This document shows, piece after piece, positions 1-10,308 of a DNA stretch of 64,000 nucleotides (positions are counted from its first letter, which is position 1; each line of letters begins with the position of its first letter). This stretch comes from Deinococcus planocerae. Lineage in GTDB: Bacteria > Deinococcota > Deinococci > Deinococcales > Deinococcaceae. The notes beneath the pieces were generated by a model that searched no databases, was not told the DNA's origin, and worked only from the letters and a program-made list of their open reading frames with translations. The stretch covers positions 1 to 64,000 of the forward strand of contig NZ_PNOR01000005.1 of the NCBI RefSeq assembly GCF_002869765.1, written 5' to 3'. The translations under genes and the position numbers were made by a program.

Positions 1-954
1 GTGGGCCTTCGCGGCGGCGAGGCCGGGCACCGCGTCCGCGCCGGGCTGGCGGTCCCAGGCGCGGGCCGCCTCCAGCAGCAGGGCGCGGGCAGCTTGCAAC
101 TCGGTGGCGACGCGCCCCACGTTCTCCTGCACCCGCGGCAGGGTGGCGATGGGGGCGCCGAGGGCGGTGGGCACCCGTTCGCGGGCGTACTCCACCAGGG
201 CGTGCAGCGCCGCGAAGCCCACCCCCAGGTAGGTCGCCGCGATGGCCGTCCAGAACCACGCGCTGGAGGCCGGGTGCGCCGGGCCGGGCGGGGCGAGATG
301 CTCACCGGGCACGCGCACCCCGTCGAACACGACGTCGTGGCTCCCGGTGCCCCGCAGCGCGAGCGAGCCCGCCCACGTCTCCAGGGTCCGCACGCCCGGC
401 GCGTCCATCGGCACGAGCAGCCGGGCGACCGTCCCCTCCGGCGTGGCCGCACTCACGACCGCGAGGCCCAGCGCCCGGGCCCCCGTCGCCCAGGTCTTGC
501 GGCCCGTGAGGAGCCAGCCGCCCGCGCCGTCCGGGGTGACGGCGGTGCGGGGCAGCCCACCCCGCGAGGGGCTGCCGAGTTCGGGCTCGCTCGCCAGGGC
601 GTTCACGAGCTGGCCCTCCAGGCTCGCCCGCGCGAGGGCCGCGAGCATGGGCCCCGGCAGCGTGCCCCCCTGAAAGGCCGCGCCCACCACGTGCGTGTGC
701 ATCGCCAGCACGAGCGCGAGCGCCGCGTCCGCCTCGCCGAGCCGCGTCTGCGCCGCCGCGTACTCCTCCAGGCTCGCCCCCAGCCCCCCGCGCTCCCGGG
801 GCAAGGACAGCCGGGTGTACCCGCTTCCCCGCAGGGCCGAGGCCGCCCGCGGGGTCACGTCCTGCGCCGTCTCGCATTCGGGGGCGTGCTCGCGGATGGC
901 CCGCACCGCCCGGTCGGTCACGTCTTGCAGGGTGGGGGAGAGGGTCCCGGTCAC
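1..954 (-). CDS. acyl-CoA dehydrogenase family protein (C-terminus cut by window edge)
   Basis: A flavoprotein of the acyl-CoA dehydrogenase fold, which oxidises acyl-CoA thioesters with FAD. I translated 318 codons from a GTG at 954 down to base 1 with no stop, so the C-terminal helical domain is missing. Visible family features are the N-terminal helical part with LSLPRERGGLGASLEEY (about residues 49-65), the middle beta-domain with NALASEPELGSP and TGRKTWATGA, and VFDGVRVPGEHL before the start of the C-terminal helices. The substrate cannot be told. It is divergent from the gene at 1062. Confidence 0.8.
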   Translation of the reverse strand, partial: MTGTLSPTLQDVTDRAVRAIREHAPECETAQDVTPRAASALRGSGYTRLSLPRERGGLGASLEEYAAAQTRLGEADAALALVLAMHTHVVGAAFQGGTLPGPMLAALARASLEGQLVNALASEPELGSPSRGGLPRTAVTPDGAGGWLLTGRKTWATGARALGLAVVSAATPEGTVARLLVPMDAPGVRTLETWAGSLALRGTGSHDVVFDGVRVPGEHLAPPGPAHPASSAWFWTAIAATYLGVGFAALHALVEYARERVPTALGAPIATLPRVQENVGRVATELQAARALLLEAARAWDRQPGADAVPGLAAAKAH

Positions 955-1046
955 CCGCGCAGGGTAACGCCCCACTCCCCTCCCCGCCTATGGGGCCGGG
1001 GACAGTCCGGCCCCGGGGACCCCACCACATTTCGTCTCAGACAGAA

Positions 1047-1052
1047 TATAAT
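1047..1052 (+). promoter_or_regulatory. -10 hexamer TATAAT, probable leaderless promoter
   Basis: A consensus TATAAT lies 9 nt before the ATG at 1062, so transcription should begin at or within a few bases of the start codon. No ribosome-binding site is visible. The same geometry recurs throughout the window. Confidence 0.6.
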
Positions 1053-1061
1053 GCCGTCACT

Positions 1062-1508
1062 ATGTCCAAAGACTCGCGTGACTCCGCCCGCAGCGTCATC
1101 CAGGCCCGCTTTCAGGACGCCGTGGACCGCGATGTCAGCGGTCTGGCGACCCGGTACTGCCAGGAGCACGACCTCCAGACGCCCGAGGGTCTGCCCGCCG
1201 AGTACCTGTGCCTCGGCAGCCACGCGGCGGTGACGCGGCTGATCTGGCAGGACTTCGCCCCGAACTGGGAGGAGGTGGTCTACGTCTACGACGGCACGCG
1301 CGGCGAGCAGACCCGCTACCTCAACGCCAAACTGCACCTCACCGTCACGCTGGCCGCCGCCGGGGACGAACCCACACCCGAGGTGCAGGCCGCCCTGGGG
1401 CGCGCCGAACACGCCCTGTACGCCCTGTGGCTCGCCTGGGCGGGCTACCAGGCCACCACGACGGACGCCCTCGCCTCCGCGGTCACCGAGTTCGAGGACG
1501 CGCTGTAG
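1062..1508 (+). CDS. hypothetical protein, 148 aa
   Basis: I do not recognise this protein. It is soluble and acidic, rich in Trp, Tyr and Ala, with no signal peptide or membrane segment. Its middle, TRLIWQDFAPNWEEVVYVYDG, has no motif known to me. The start MSKDSRDSARS is chosen because a TATAAT -10 box sits just upstream. The same frame is open further upstream but that stretch is not coding-like. It ends 17 nt before the end of the convergent membrane-protein gene. Probably a lineage-restricted Deinococcus protein. Confidence 0.6.
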   Translation: MSKDSRDSARSVIQARFQDAVDRDVSGLATRYCQEHDLQTPEGLPAEYLCLGSHAAVTRLIWQDFAPNWEEVVYVYDGTRGEQTRYLNAKLHLTVTLAAAGDEPTPEVQAALGRAEHALYALWLAWAGYQATTTDALASAVTEFEDAL

Positions 1509-1525
1509 GTCCTGCCGGGCGAGGG

Positions 1526-2041
1526 TCACCTCCCCGCCAGCCCGCCCCGCACGTACCGCGTGTAGATCGTCAGCATGACCGCCTCCAACGCCGCCGCGCC
1601 GAGGGCCCCGAGCGCCACCCCGGCCAGCGCCCCGCCTCCCCGCGCGGCGGCGTCCGGCAGGGCCTGGAAGACCCACAGCCCCGCGATCAGGGGCCAGAAG
1701 CACATGGCGATGGTCGAGACGACCCCGAGGGCGAGCGCGACCGCCGCGCCCACGACGTAGAGCGGACACCCCGGGACCTCCAGCAGCGTCCAGTCGGGCG
1801 GGGGGTCGGCCTCCGTGGGCCCCGCGGGCAGGACGACCGGCCACGCCCCGCCCCTGAGCGCCGTGCCGAAGCGGCGCAGGAACCACGCCCCCCACAGCAG
1901 CGGCCAGAGGAGCACGAACAGCGCCCGGGTGACGCCGAGCACCAGCCGGAAGAAGTTGCGCTGCCCGGCGGACAGCGAGGCCAGGTCGCGTTCCAGGGGT
2001 GAGGGGCCTCGCGCCGGGGTCGGGGACGGGTGCGCGCTCAT
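1526..2041 (-). CDS. hypothetical membrane protein, 171 aa
   Basis: An unknown inner-membrane protein. After a Pro-rich cytoplasmic N-terminus (MSAHPSPTPARG) come hydrophobic segments around residues 30-55 (FFRLVLGVTRALFVLLWPLL), 95-130 (VVGAAVALALGVVSTIAMCF) and 135-165. The frame remains open upstream, but the ATG at 2041 is preceded by GGAGGG at RBS distance and the upstream translation is low complexity. Function unknown. Confidence 0.6.
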   Translation of the reverse strand: MSAHPSPTPARGPSPLERDLASLSAGQRNFFRLVLGVTRALFVLLWPLLWGAWFLRRFGTALRGGAWPVVLPAGPTEADPPPDWTLLEVPGCPLYVVGAAVALALGVVSTIAMCFWPLIAGLWVFQALPDAAARGGGALAGVALGALGAAALEAVMLTIYTRYVRGGLAGR

Positions 2042-2252
2042 TGTGCCCTCCGCTTCGGCCCCGCCTCCGCGCGCCCCCTCGTCTGCGGGGCACGTCCGGC
2101 GGGGTCGGCTCAGTCTCCCACCCGTGACGTCCCCGGACCACGGGTCGCGGCACCTTCGCGTACCTCTCCGGTAACGCCGTCCCATTCCTCTCCCGGAGTA
2201 GGCTTGGGCGGCGTCCCCACCCCCAGCCCCACTCCCCGAGGAGGTTCGCCCC

Positions 2253-3260
2253 ATGACCCACCCCACCCTGCCCGAGTCTTTCCGTGCCCTGCGCGCCGTG
2301 AAGGACGACGCGGGCTTCCGCGCCGAGTTCCGGCAGCTCACCCCCGCCGACCTCCCCGCCGGGGATACGGTCGTGCGGGTCAGCCACTCCAGTCTCAACT
2401 ACAAAGACGGCCTCGCCGTGTCGGGCAAGCCCGGCGTGTTGCGCTCGTACCCGATGACCCCCGGCATCGACCTCGCCGGAACCGTGGTGAGCGACGAGAC
2501 GGGCGCCTACCGGCCCGGCGACGCGGTGGTCCTGACGGGCTGGGGCATCGGCGAGCGGCAGGACGGCGGGTATGCCGAGTACGCGCGGGTGAGGTCCGCG
2601 TGGCTCGTTCCCCTCCCCGACGGCACCACCCCCGAGTGGGCCATGAGCGTCGGCACGGCGGGCTTCACGGCGATGCTGGCGGTTATGGCGCTCGAAGAGC
2701 ACGGGGTCAGCCCGGGAAGTGGGGAAGTTCTGGTGACGGGCGCGGCGGGCGGCGTCGGCAGCACGGCGGTCGCCCTCCTCGCGGCGGCGGGCCACACGGT
2801 CACCGCGAGCACCGGGCGGCGGGAGGAGGAAGAGTACCTGCGCTCCCTCGGCGCCTCCAACATCATCGGGCGCGAGGAGTTACCCGCGCTGGGGCGCCCC
2901 CTCGAAAAGGAACGCTGGGCGGGCGTGGTGGACAGCGTGGGGGGGGACACGCTGGCGGGCGCAATTGCCAGCACCCGTCAGCACGGTTCGGTCGCCGCCT
3001 GCGGGTTGGCGGGCGGAAGTTCGCTGCCCACCACCGTCTTCCCTTTCATCCTGCGCGGGGTGAACCTCCTCGGCATCGACTCGGTGAACTGCCCGCAGGA
3101 GCGCAGGCAGGCCGCCTGGACCCGCCTCGCCCGCGACCTGCCCGCCGGGAAGCTCGCCGACGTGACCCAGGTGCGGCCCCTCAAGGACGTGCCCGCCCTC
3201 GCGGGGGAGATTCTGGCGGGCCGGGTGCGGGGGCGCACCGTCGTGGACGTGAGCGGCTGA
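2253..3260 (+). CDS. acuI: acryloyl-CoA reductase / YhdH-family quinone oxidoreductase
   Basis: A 335-aa zinc-independent medium-chain reductase of the AcuI/YhdH family, which reduces acryloyl-CoA-like enoyls with NADPH. Family signatures are SSLNYKDGLA (residues 47-56), GIDLAGTV (71-78) and the Rossmann loop VTGAAGGVGSTAVALLAAAG near 161-180. The length is normal. AGGAGG lies 8 nt before the ATG. The assignment to AcuI rather than another YhdH homologue is by overall pattern. Its product could feed propionyl-CoA metabolism. Confidence 0.8.
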   Translation: MTHPTLPESFRALRAVKDDAGFRAEFRQLTPADLPAGDTVVRVSHSSLNYKDGLAVSGKPGVLRSYPMTPGIDLAGTVVSDETGAYRPGDAVVLTGWGIGERQDGGYAEYARVRSAWLVPLPDGTTPEWAMSVGTAGFTAMLAVMALEEHGVSPGSGEVLVTGAAGGVGSTAVALLAAAGHTVTASTGRREEEEYLRSLGASNIIGREELPALGRPLEKERWAGVVDSVGGDTLAGAIASTRQHGSVAACGLAGGSSLPTTVFPFILRGVNLLGIDSVNCPQERRQAAWTRLARDLPAGKLADVTQVRPLKDVPALAGEILAGRVRGRTVVDVSG

Positions 3261-3332
3261 GCCCCCGCGCATCCCCTGCCCCGCCCTCACTTTCGATTAC
3301 GCCGCCAGCGTAACCGCGCTATCCTGCTCCCG

Positions 3333-5654
3333 ATGACCGCCGCCCCCTCACCCTCCACCGACCAGCGCGCCCTCGCCGTCCTGAAAAGCGTCTGGGGCTA
3401 CGACGCCTTCCGGGGCGTGCAGGCCGACATCGTGCGGACGGTGACGGAGGGGGGCAACGCGCTCGTCCTGATGCCGACGGGCGGCGGCAAGAGCCTGTGT
3501 TACCAGGTGCCCTCGCTGCTTCGCCCCGGTGTGGGCATCGTCGTTTCTCCCCTGATCGCGCTGATGAAGGACCAGGTGGACGCCCTGCGGCAGGTCGGCG
3601 TGCGGGCCGCCTTCCTCAACTCCACCCTTCCAGCGGAGGGAGTGAGGGAGGTGGAGGCGGCGCTGGTTGCCGGGGACCTCGACCTGCTGTATGTCGCGCC
3701 CGAGCGGCTCTTGCTGGACCGCACCCTCGACCTGCTGGCCCGCTCGCCCGTGGCGCTGTTCGCCATCGACGAGGCGCACTGCGTCTCCCAGTGGGGGCAC
3801 GACTTCCGGCCCGAGTACGGGCAACTGGGCGTGCTGCCGCAGAGGTTTCCCCACCTCCCGCGCGTGGCCCTCACCGCCACCGCCGACGAGCGCACGCGGG
3901 CGGACATCCTGCGCGTGCTCGGGCTGGAGGGTGCTCCCCAGTTCGTCTCCTCCTTCGACCGCCCCAACATCGGGTACCGGGTGGCGAACAAGGAGGGGCC
4001 CAAGACCCAGCTTCTCGACTTCATCCGCGCCGAGCACGAGGGCGACGCGGGCATCGTGTACTGCCTCTCGCGCAAGTCGGTGGAGGAGACCGCGAAGTGG
4101 CTCCAGGCGCAGGGGGTGGACGCCCTGCCGTACCACGCGGGGCTCTCGCCACGGGAACGGAACCACGCGCAAGACCGCTTCCTGAACGAGGAGGGGCTCG
4201 TCGTCGTCGCCACCGTCGCCTTCGGCATGGGCATCGACAAGCCCAACGTGCGCTTCGTGGCCCACCTCGACCTCCCCAAGAGCATGGAGGGCTACTACCA
4301 GGAGACGGGCCGTGCCGGACGCGACGGCCTGCCGAGCACCGCCTGGATGGTGTACGGCCTGACCGACGTGGTGAACGTCAAGCGGATGCTGGACCAGAGC
4401 CTCGCGCCGCCGGAGGTCAAGCGGGTGGAGGCCGCCAAGCTCGACGCCCTGCTGACCTACTGCGAGGCCGCGACCTGCCGCCGCCAGATTCTGCTGTCGT
4501 ACTTCGGGGAGACGCTGGAGACTCCGTGCGGCAACTGCGACGTGTGCCTGAGCCCCCCCCGTGTGCGCGACGCCACCCGCGAGGCGCAGATGGCCCTCTC
4601 GGCGGCGGTGCGGACCGGGAACCGTTTCGGCTCGGCCCACCTGACGGACGTGCTCTTGGGCCGCGACACCGAGAAGGTCCGGGCGATGGGTCACCACCAG
4701 CTCCCCACCTTCGGCGTGGGGCGCGAACACGACGAGAAGACGTGGCGCGGCATCCTGCGCCAGCTCGTCAGCCTCGGCTACCTCACGGCGGGCGAGCACC
4801 ACGGCCTGAGCACCACGCCCAAGGCCCGCGCCCTGCTCAAGGGTGAGGCGACCCTCCAGCTCCGCGAGGAGACCCTGACGCCCAAGCCCGAGCGCCGCGA
4901 CCGCGCCGCGAGGCAGGGCCGCGCCCCGGTGGACGCCCAGGACCGCCCCCTCTTCGAGGCCCTGCGCGAGTGGCGGCTCACGAAGGCGCGCGAGCAGGGC
5001 GTGCCCCCCTACGTGATCTTCACCGACGCGACGTTGAAGACCGTGGCCGAACTCCGCCCCGGCAGCCTGCACACCCTCGGCAGCGTGGGCGGGGTCGGTG
5101 CCCGCAAGCTGGAAGCCTACGGGGCGCAGGTGCTGGAGGTGGTGCGGGGGCAGGTGGGGAGCCGTCAGCCCTCAGCGGTCAGCCGTCAGCCGACCGGCGC
5201 CGAGCGGGGAACGGTGGACAATTCGGCGGTGCTGGGCATCCTGCGCGGGAGCGCTCAGGTCAGCCCCTCGCCCCGGACGGCCAGGCCCGAGCGGGAAGTC
5301 CGGCCCAGCGCGCTCTTCTCCCCGCCCGCGACGAACGGGCCGCGCCCAGCCACCCGCTCCCAGCCCGAACCTCGCCCCGCTCCCCTCCTGGCCCCGTCCC
5401 CACAACCCACCGCTCACGACCCACAACCCAACCCCGAGGTCGCCGAGACCCTGCGCGAGCTGCGGCGCGAACTCACCCGCGAGACGGGCCACAGCGCCTT
5501 CGTGATCTTCCCGAACGCGACCCTGGAGGCCCTCGCCACCCGGCAGCCCCGCACCCTGGCCGACTTGCGCGGCGTGCCCGGCCTGGGCGAGAAGCGCATC
5601 GAGGCCTACGGCGAACGCATCGTGGACGCGGTGCTCACGGCGCTCGACGGGTAG
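3333..5654 (+). CDS. recQ: ATP-dependent DNA helicase RecQ with two HRDC domains
   Basis: A 3'-5' DNA helicase for recombination and fork repair. In order: helicase core with PTGGGKS (residues 48-54) and DEAH box (146-149, in [15 protein letters not shown]); RecQ zinc module with Cys at about 382, 399, 402 and 405; winged helix (about 420-520); one HRDC domain (about 541-608); a Pro/Ser-rich linker (about 610-700); and a second HRDC (about 704-773). The characterised D. radiodurans enzyme has three HRDC domains; only two are visible here. TATCCT at 3320-3325 lies 7 nt before the ATG, so the mRNA is probably leaderless. The linker carries GTCAGCC repeats. Confidence 0.95.
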   Translation: MTAAPSPSTDQRALAVLKSVWGYDAFRGVQADIVRTVTEGGNALVLMPTGGGKSLCYQVPSLLRPGVGIVVSPLIALMKDQVDALRQVGVRAAFLNSTLPAEGVREVEAALVAGDLDLLYVAPERLLLDRTLDLLARSPVALFAIDEAHCVSQWGHDFRPEYGQLGVLPQRFPHLPRVALTATADERTRADILRVLGLEGAPQFVSSFDRPNIGYRVANKEGPKTQLLDFIRAEHEGDAGIVYCLSRKSVEETAKWLQAQGVDALPYHAGLSPRERNHAQDRFLNEEGLVVVATVAFGMGIDKPNVRFVAHLDLPKSMEGYYQETGRAGRDGLPSTAWMVYGLTDVVNVKRMLDQSLAPPEVKRVEAAKLDALLTYCEAATCRRQILLSYFGETLETPCGNCDVCLSPPRVRDATREAQMALSAAVRTGNRFGSAHLTDVLLGRDTEKVRAMGHHQLPTFGVGREHDEKTWRGILRQLVSLGYLTAGEHHGLSTTPKARALLKGEATLQLREETLTPKPERRDRAARQGRAPVDAQDRPLFEALREWRLTKAREQGVPPYVIFTDATLKTVAELRPGSLHTLGSVGGVGARKLEAYGAQVLEVVRGQVGSRQPSAVSRQPTGAERGTVDNSAVLGILRGSAQVSPSPRTARPEREVRPSALFSPPATNGPRPATRSQPEPRPAPLLAPSPQPTAHDPQPNPEVAETLRELRRELTRETGHSAFVIFPNATLEALATRQPRTLADLRGVPGLGEKRIEAYGERIVDAVLTALDG

Positions 5655-5681
5655 CGGGCCGGGTTCGGACGGAGGAGGCGC

Positions 5682-5717
5682 TTGACGGCGGCGAGAGTTG
5701 TAAGTACCCTATTTACA
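5682..5717 (+). promoter_or_regulatory. Rrf2 promoter with overlapping operator
   Basis: TTGACG (5682-5687) and TACCCT (5705-5710) are separated by 17 nt, a standard sigma-70-type promoter. Overlapping the -10 is an inverted repeat TGTAA-N9-TTACA (5699-5717), well placed for repression. The reverse strand reads CCAACCTGTAA, identical to a site before the next gene at 6243. Inference: autoregulation by the Rrf2 protein at 5731. Confidence 0.65.
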
Positions 5718-5730
5718 GGTTGGTGACGAG

Positions 5731-6177
<447 letters not shown>

Positions 6178-6197
6178 GCGTCGTTCCCTCGTGCCCA

Positions 6198-6219
6198 ACC
6201 TGTAAGTTTTTCGCCTACA
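6198..6219 (+). promoter_or_regulatory. second Rrf2-type operator, upstream of the SDR gene
   Basis: CCTGTAAG followed by TACA with the spacing TGTAA-N10-TACA (6201-6219). This spacing matches the site at 5699-5717, and CCAACCTGTAA is shared with that site on its opposite strand. It lies between the Rrf2 gene and the reductase at 6243, so the regulator probably controls both. Confidence 0.5.
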
Positions 6220-6242
6220 CGTCCCTTTCTGGAGGTCCACCT

Positions 6243-6848
<606 letters not shown>

Positions 6849-6854
6849 TCCCCC

Positions 6855-8273
6855 TCAGTCCGACGACACCTCGGGTTGCGGTGTGCCATCTCCCACCTTC
6901 CGAACTCCGGTTCTAGGCAGCGTCAGGCTGAGCACCAGCCCGGCGGCCACCAGGCCCAGCGCGAGGAGGTACGCGCGCCCCAGCCCCTCCGCGAGCGCCA
7001 CGCCCCCGGCCTCGATGGCGGCGGGCCCGATGAGGAGGGCCATCACCGCCACGCCGAGCGCGCCGCCCATCTGCCGGGCGAAGAGCACCCCGCTCGTCAC
7101 GGCGCCGAGTTCGCCCCGGGTGGCGCGGTCCTGCGCGGAGAGGAGCAGGCTGAGCATCGCAAAGCCCATGCCTACCCCGACCACGAAGCCCAGCGCCGAC
7201 GTGACCCACAGCGGCGAGTGGACGGCGAACGTCAGCGCCGCGAACATGGCCGTGAGCACGGCGAAGCCCAGTTGCGAGAGCAGGGCGAGGGGCACCCTGG
7301 TCAGCAGCCGCGCGCTGAGCATGGCGCTCAGGGTCCATCCGACCAGCATGGGGGTGAGGATCGCGCCCGCCCCGGTCGCCCCGCCTCCGCCCACCCCCTG
7401 CGCGTACAGCGGCAGGTAGGCGATGACCCCGAAGTACGCCCCGCCCCCGAGCGCGTTCCCCGCGAAGGCCACCCGCGGCACCCGCTCCCGCAGCGACCGC
7501 ATGGGGAGGAGAGGATCGGGGTGGCGCCGCTCCAGCCCCACGGCGGCGATCAGGATCAGCAGGCCCAGCCCGACCATCGCCCACAACCGCCCCTCCAGGC
7601 CCCAAACGGTCAGCCCGCTCCCCAGGGTGAACAGCGCCGCCCCCGCCCAGTCGAGCTGGGCAAGACGGGCGGGGCGCGGGTTCCCCGTCTCGCGCAGGTG
7701 CCGCCACGCGATCAGGAGGGCCGCGACCCCGAAGGGCAGCGAGGCGTAGAAGGTCCAGCGCCACGAGAGCGCGTCCGTCAGCCAGCCGCCGAGGAGAGGC
7801 CCGACGAGCCCGGAAACGCCCCACACGCCGCTGATAAAGGCCTGCACCCGTCCGCGCTCGGCGAGCGAGTACGTCTCCCCGATGATCGTCAAGGTGAGGG
7901 GCAACACCGCCCCCGCCCCCAGGCCCTGGAGTGCGCGCGCCGCCACCAGCCACTCCATGCTCTGCGCGAGGCCGCACAGGGCGCTTCCCAGCAAGAACAG
8001 CACCACGCCGGTCAGGTACAGCCGCCGCCTGCCCACCACGTCCGACGCGCGGCCCCACAGCGGGCTGCTCACCGTGCTCGTCAGGAGGTACACCGCGAAC
8101 GGCAGGGCGTACATCCGCTGCCCGCCGAGGTCGGCGATCACGCTCGGCATCGCCGCCGCCACCACGCTCGCCTCCAGCGCGGCGAGGAAGACGCCGAGGA
8201 CGAGACCGGTCGTGGCGAGCTGCCGCGCCCGCCGCCCGGCGGGGGAAAGCGTGGGGGGAGTGGGGGCAGTCAT
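6855..8273 (-). CDS. MFS drug-efflux transporter (DHA2/EmrB-like)
   Basis: A 472-aa proton-coupled efflux pump of about 14 membrane segments. The first segment [23 protein letters not shown] matches the DHA2 motif around the conserved Asp/Glu, and [19 protein letters not shown] is the loop 2-3 motif A. The ATG at 8273 is preceded by TAGCCT (reverse strand, 8281-8286) with 7 nt between, so it is probably leaderless. It converges with the SDR gene (6 nt gap). Substrate unknown; multidrug export is a family-level guess. Confidence 0.85.
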   Translation of the reverse strand: MTAPTPPTLSPAGRRARQLATTGLVLGVFLAALEASVVAAAMPSVIADLGGQRMYALPFAVYLLTSTVSSPLWGRASDVVGRRRLYLTGVVLFLLGSALCGLAQSMEWLVAARALQGLGAGAVLPLTLTIIGETYSLAERGRVQAFISGVWGVSGLVGPLLGGWLTDALSWRWTFYASLPFGVAALLIAWRHLRETGNPRPARLAQLDWAGAALFTLGSGLTVWGLEGRLWAMVGLGLLILIAAVGLERRHPDPLLPMRSLRERVPRVAFAGNALGGGAYFGVIAYLPLYAQGVGGGGATGAGAILTPMLVGWTLSAMLSARLLTRVPLALLSQLGFAVLTAMFAALTFAVHSPLWVTSALGFVVGVGMGFAMLSLLLSAQDRATRGELGAVTSGVLFARQMGGALGVAVMALLIGPAAIEAGGVALAEGLGRAYLLALGLVAAGLVLSLTLPRTGVRKVGDGTPQPEVSSD

Positions 8274-8424
8274 AGCAGGCAGGCTAACGCGCCCTCCCGC
8301 GGCCCTCGTGTCGGCGGTCTTAAGCTGCCGGTCGGGAAGGGCGCGCCGTTCGCCTGGCACGGACGGGGCGGCCCGTGGAAGGGCTCCCCTTTCGCCCGCG
8401 GGCCCCGTGCTAGCCTTTTTCCTC

Positions 8425-9186
8425 ATGAGCCGCGTCGCCCTCAAGTCCGCCCGCGAGATCGAAGCCATGCGCCGCGCGGGGGCGCTCGTGGCCGAGACCT
8501 TCCGCATCCTCGATCCCTTCGTCAAGCCCGGCGTCACCCTCGCAGAACTCGACCGCCTCGCGGAAGAGCACATCCGCCGGGCCGGGGCCGTCCCCGCCTA
8601 CCTGGGCTACGGCCCGCGCACCAACCCCTTCCCCGCCACGATCTGCGCCTCCGTCAACGAGGTGATCTGCCACGGCATCCCCGGGGACCGCGCCCTCCGG
8701 GAAGGCGACATCATAGGCGTGGACATCGGCGTGTTGCTGGACGGTGTTTACGGCGACGCCTGCTACACGTACACGGTGGGCCAGGTCTCGCCCGAGGTGC
8801 AGGGCCTGGTGGACACCACCCGCCAGTGCCTCTCGGCGGCGCTGGAGGTCGTGAGGCCCGGCAACCGCACGGGCGACATCGGCCACGCCATCCAGTCCCT
8901 GGCCGAGTCGCGCGGGTACGGCGTGGTCAAGGAGTACACCGGGCACGGCATCGGCAAGCGGCTGCACGAGGAACCCACCATCTACCACTGGGGCGCGAGG
9001 TACACCGGCCTCAAGCTCCAGCCCGGCATGGTCTTCACCGTCGAGCCCATGATCAACCTCGGCACGCCCGACACCCGCCTGCTGCCCGACGGCTGGACGG
9101 TGATCACCGCCGATAAGTTGCCCAGCGCCCAGTTCGAGCACACGGTCGTGGTGACGCAGAAAGGGCACGAGATTCTGACCCTGTGA
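8425..9186 (+). CDS. map: type I methionyl aminopeptidase
   Basis: Removes the initiator Met from nascent proteins. It has 253 aa, the normal length for a type I enzyme without an extension. The five metal ligands are present: D100 (GVDIGV), D111 ([10 protein letters not shown]), H174 (TGHGIG), E207 (TVEPM) and E238 (FEHT); H83 in ICHGIP is the substrate-contact His. TAGCCT (8411-8416) lies 8 nt before the ATG, consistent with leaderless transcription. Confidence 0.95.
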   Translation: MSRVALKSAREIEAMRRAGALVAETFRILDPFVKPGVTLAELDRLAEEHIRRAGAVPAYLGYGPRTNPFPATICASVNEVICHGIPGDRALREGDIIGVDIGVLLDGVYGDACYTYTVGQVSPEVQGLVDTTRQCLSAALEVVRPGNRTGDIGHAIQSLAESRGYGVVKEYTGHGIGKRLHEEPTIYHWGARYTGLKLQPGMVFTVEPMINLGTPDTRLLPDGWTVITADKLPSAQFEHTVVVTQKGHEILTL

Positions 9187-9196
9187 GGTCGGCTGT

Positions 9197-9774
9197 TTGA
9201 CGGATGTCGCCGGGACGCTTGAACGGGAGCTTGCCCCGGTGGAGGAGTGCGGACGTTACCTGAACGTCACCGACGTGGAGGCGACCTGTTGGGAGGGTCC
9301 GCCCCCGCCCGGTCAGGTGAACGAGATCATCGAGGTCGGCCTGTGCATCGTGGACATGGAGACCCGTCAGCGGGTGGGGCGTCACTGCCTCCTTGTCCGG
9401 CCCGAACGTTCGGAGGTCAGCACGTTCTACACGCACCTTACCGGGTGGACGCCGGAGGATGTGCGGGCCGGGCTCTCCAGCGGGAGCACCGGGCGGATTC
9501 GCGTCCCTGGGCGAGTCGGGGTGACTACGACCGCAGGCAGTTCGAGCGCCAGTGCGGCATTTCGGGCGTGCCATACCCCTTCGGCACTCGTCACACCAAC
9601 GCGAAGGCCGAGTTCTCCCGCACGAACGGCCTTTCTAGAAAGCTCGGGATGGCCGAGGCGCTGCAATACGCGGGCCTCCCGCTCGAAGGTCGCCACCACC
9701 GGGGGGAAGACGACGCCTGGAACATCGGGGCGCTGGTCCTGAGCCTACTGGAGCGGGGCGTCTGGCCGGGGTGA
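9197..9774 (+). pseudogene. 3'-5' exonuclease (DEDD family), broken by an internal deletion/frameshift
   Basis: Two frames together encode a DEDD exonuclease of the DnaQ/KapD-like group. Frame 2 holds the N-terminal half, with Exo I NVTDVEATCW and VNEIIEVGLCIVD up to TPEDVRAGLS (about 9476). Frame 1 then carries RPWASRGDYDRRQFERQC (Exo II), TRHTNAKAEF and GRHHRGEDDAWN (Exo III) to the stop at 9774. About 8 codons expected between them are missing, so a deletion of some 22-25 nt near 9478 explains the shift. It may be a true pseudogene or an assembly error. The start is uncertain (TTG 9197 or GTG 9239). Confidence 0.65.
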
Positions 9775-9981
9775 GGCGTGGATGGTCATCATTTCCACCT
9801 CGGCGTGGGGCGCGAAGAAGCCTTCCCCGTCGAGCCTCGACAAGCCTCCACCCCTCGTGCCCTTTCCGTCCCTTGCCCCCGTATGTTCGTCCAGGAAGCA
9901 CGCCCCAACCGGCGTCGTTCCTCGGGGGCAAACGCACGGCGCCCTGGTCGCCAGCAGGGCGGGGGCGCACAGCCTTCCAGC

Positions 9982-10308
9982 TCAGTCCGGCTCATTCACG
10001 GGCCGCGCGGCGTCCAGCCAACCCCAGTCACGCAGGTAGGTGCGGAACTCGGCCAGCAGCTCGGCGGCGAACTCGCGCTCGGATTCGGGGAGGGTGCGCC
10101 GCCACGCCTCGCCCGCGGGGCGGGTGTAGGCGAGAAGGGGAGCGGGCTCGCCCAGGGAGGCGCCCAGCGACTCCAGCAGGGCCTCGTAACGGGCCCGGCG
10201 CCACGGGGTCTGCCGGGTCACCTCGTTCAGGAAGTCGGCGGCGGCGTGCTCCAGCAGCACCGGACGACCGATGATCCAGGGAGCCTTGGGTGCGGGAAGG
10301 GCCGTCAC
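9982..10308 (-). CDS. hypothetical 108-aa protein, translationally coupled to PhoX gene
   Basis: Not recognised. The GTG start at 10308 overlaps the TGA of the PhoX gene in a GTGA junction, so the two are co-transcribed and translation is probably coupled. The protein is charged and helical (AADFLNEVTRQTPWRRARYEALLESLG; ESEREFAAELLAEFRTYLRDWGWLD) with no membrane segment. The helix pattern faintly recalls the SAM-like N-terminal domain of tyrosine recombinases, but no catalytic domain follows. Its constant proximity to PhoX should be tested across genomes. Confidence 0.6.
   Translation of the reverse strand: MTALPAPKAPWIIGRPVLLEHAAADFLNEVTRQTPWRRARYEALLESLGASLGEPAPLLAYTRPAGEAWRRTLPESEREFAAELLAEFRTYLRDWGWLDAARPVNEPD

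Noticed and set aside
3348..5072. 574-aa minus-strand frame opposite recQ
   Set aside because: No motif or start signal, while recQ on the plus strand has all domains in order.
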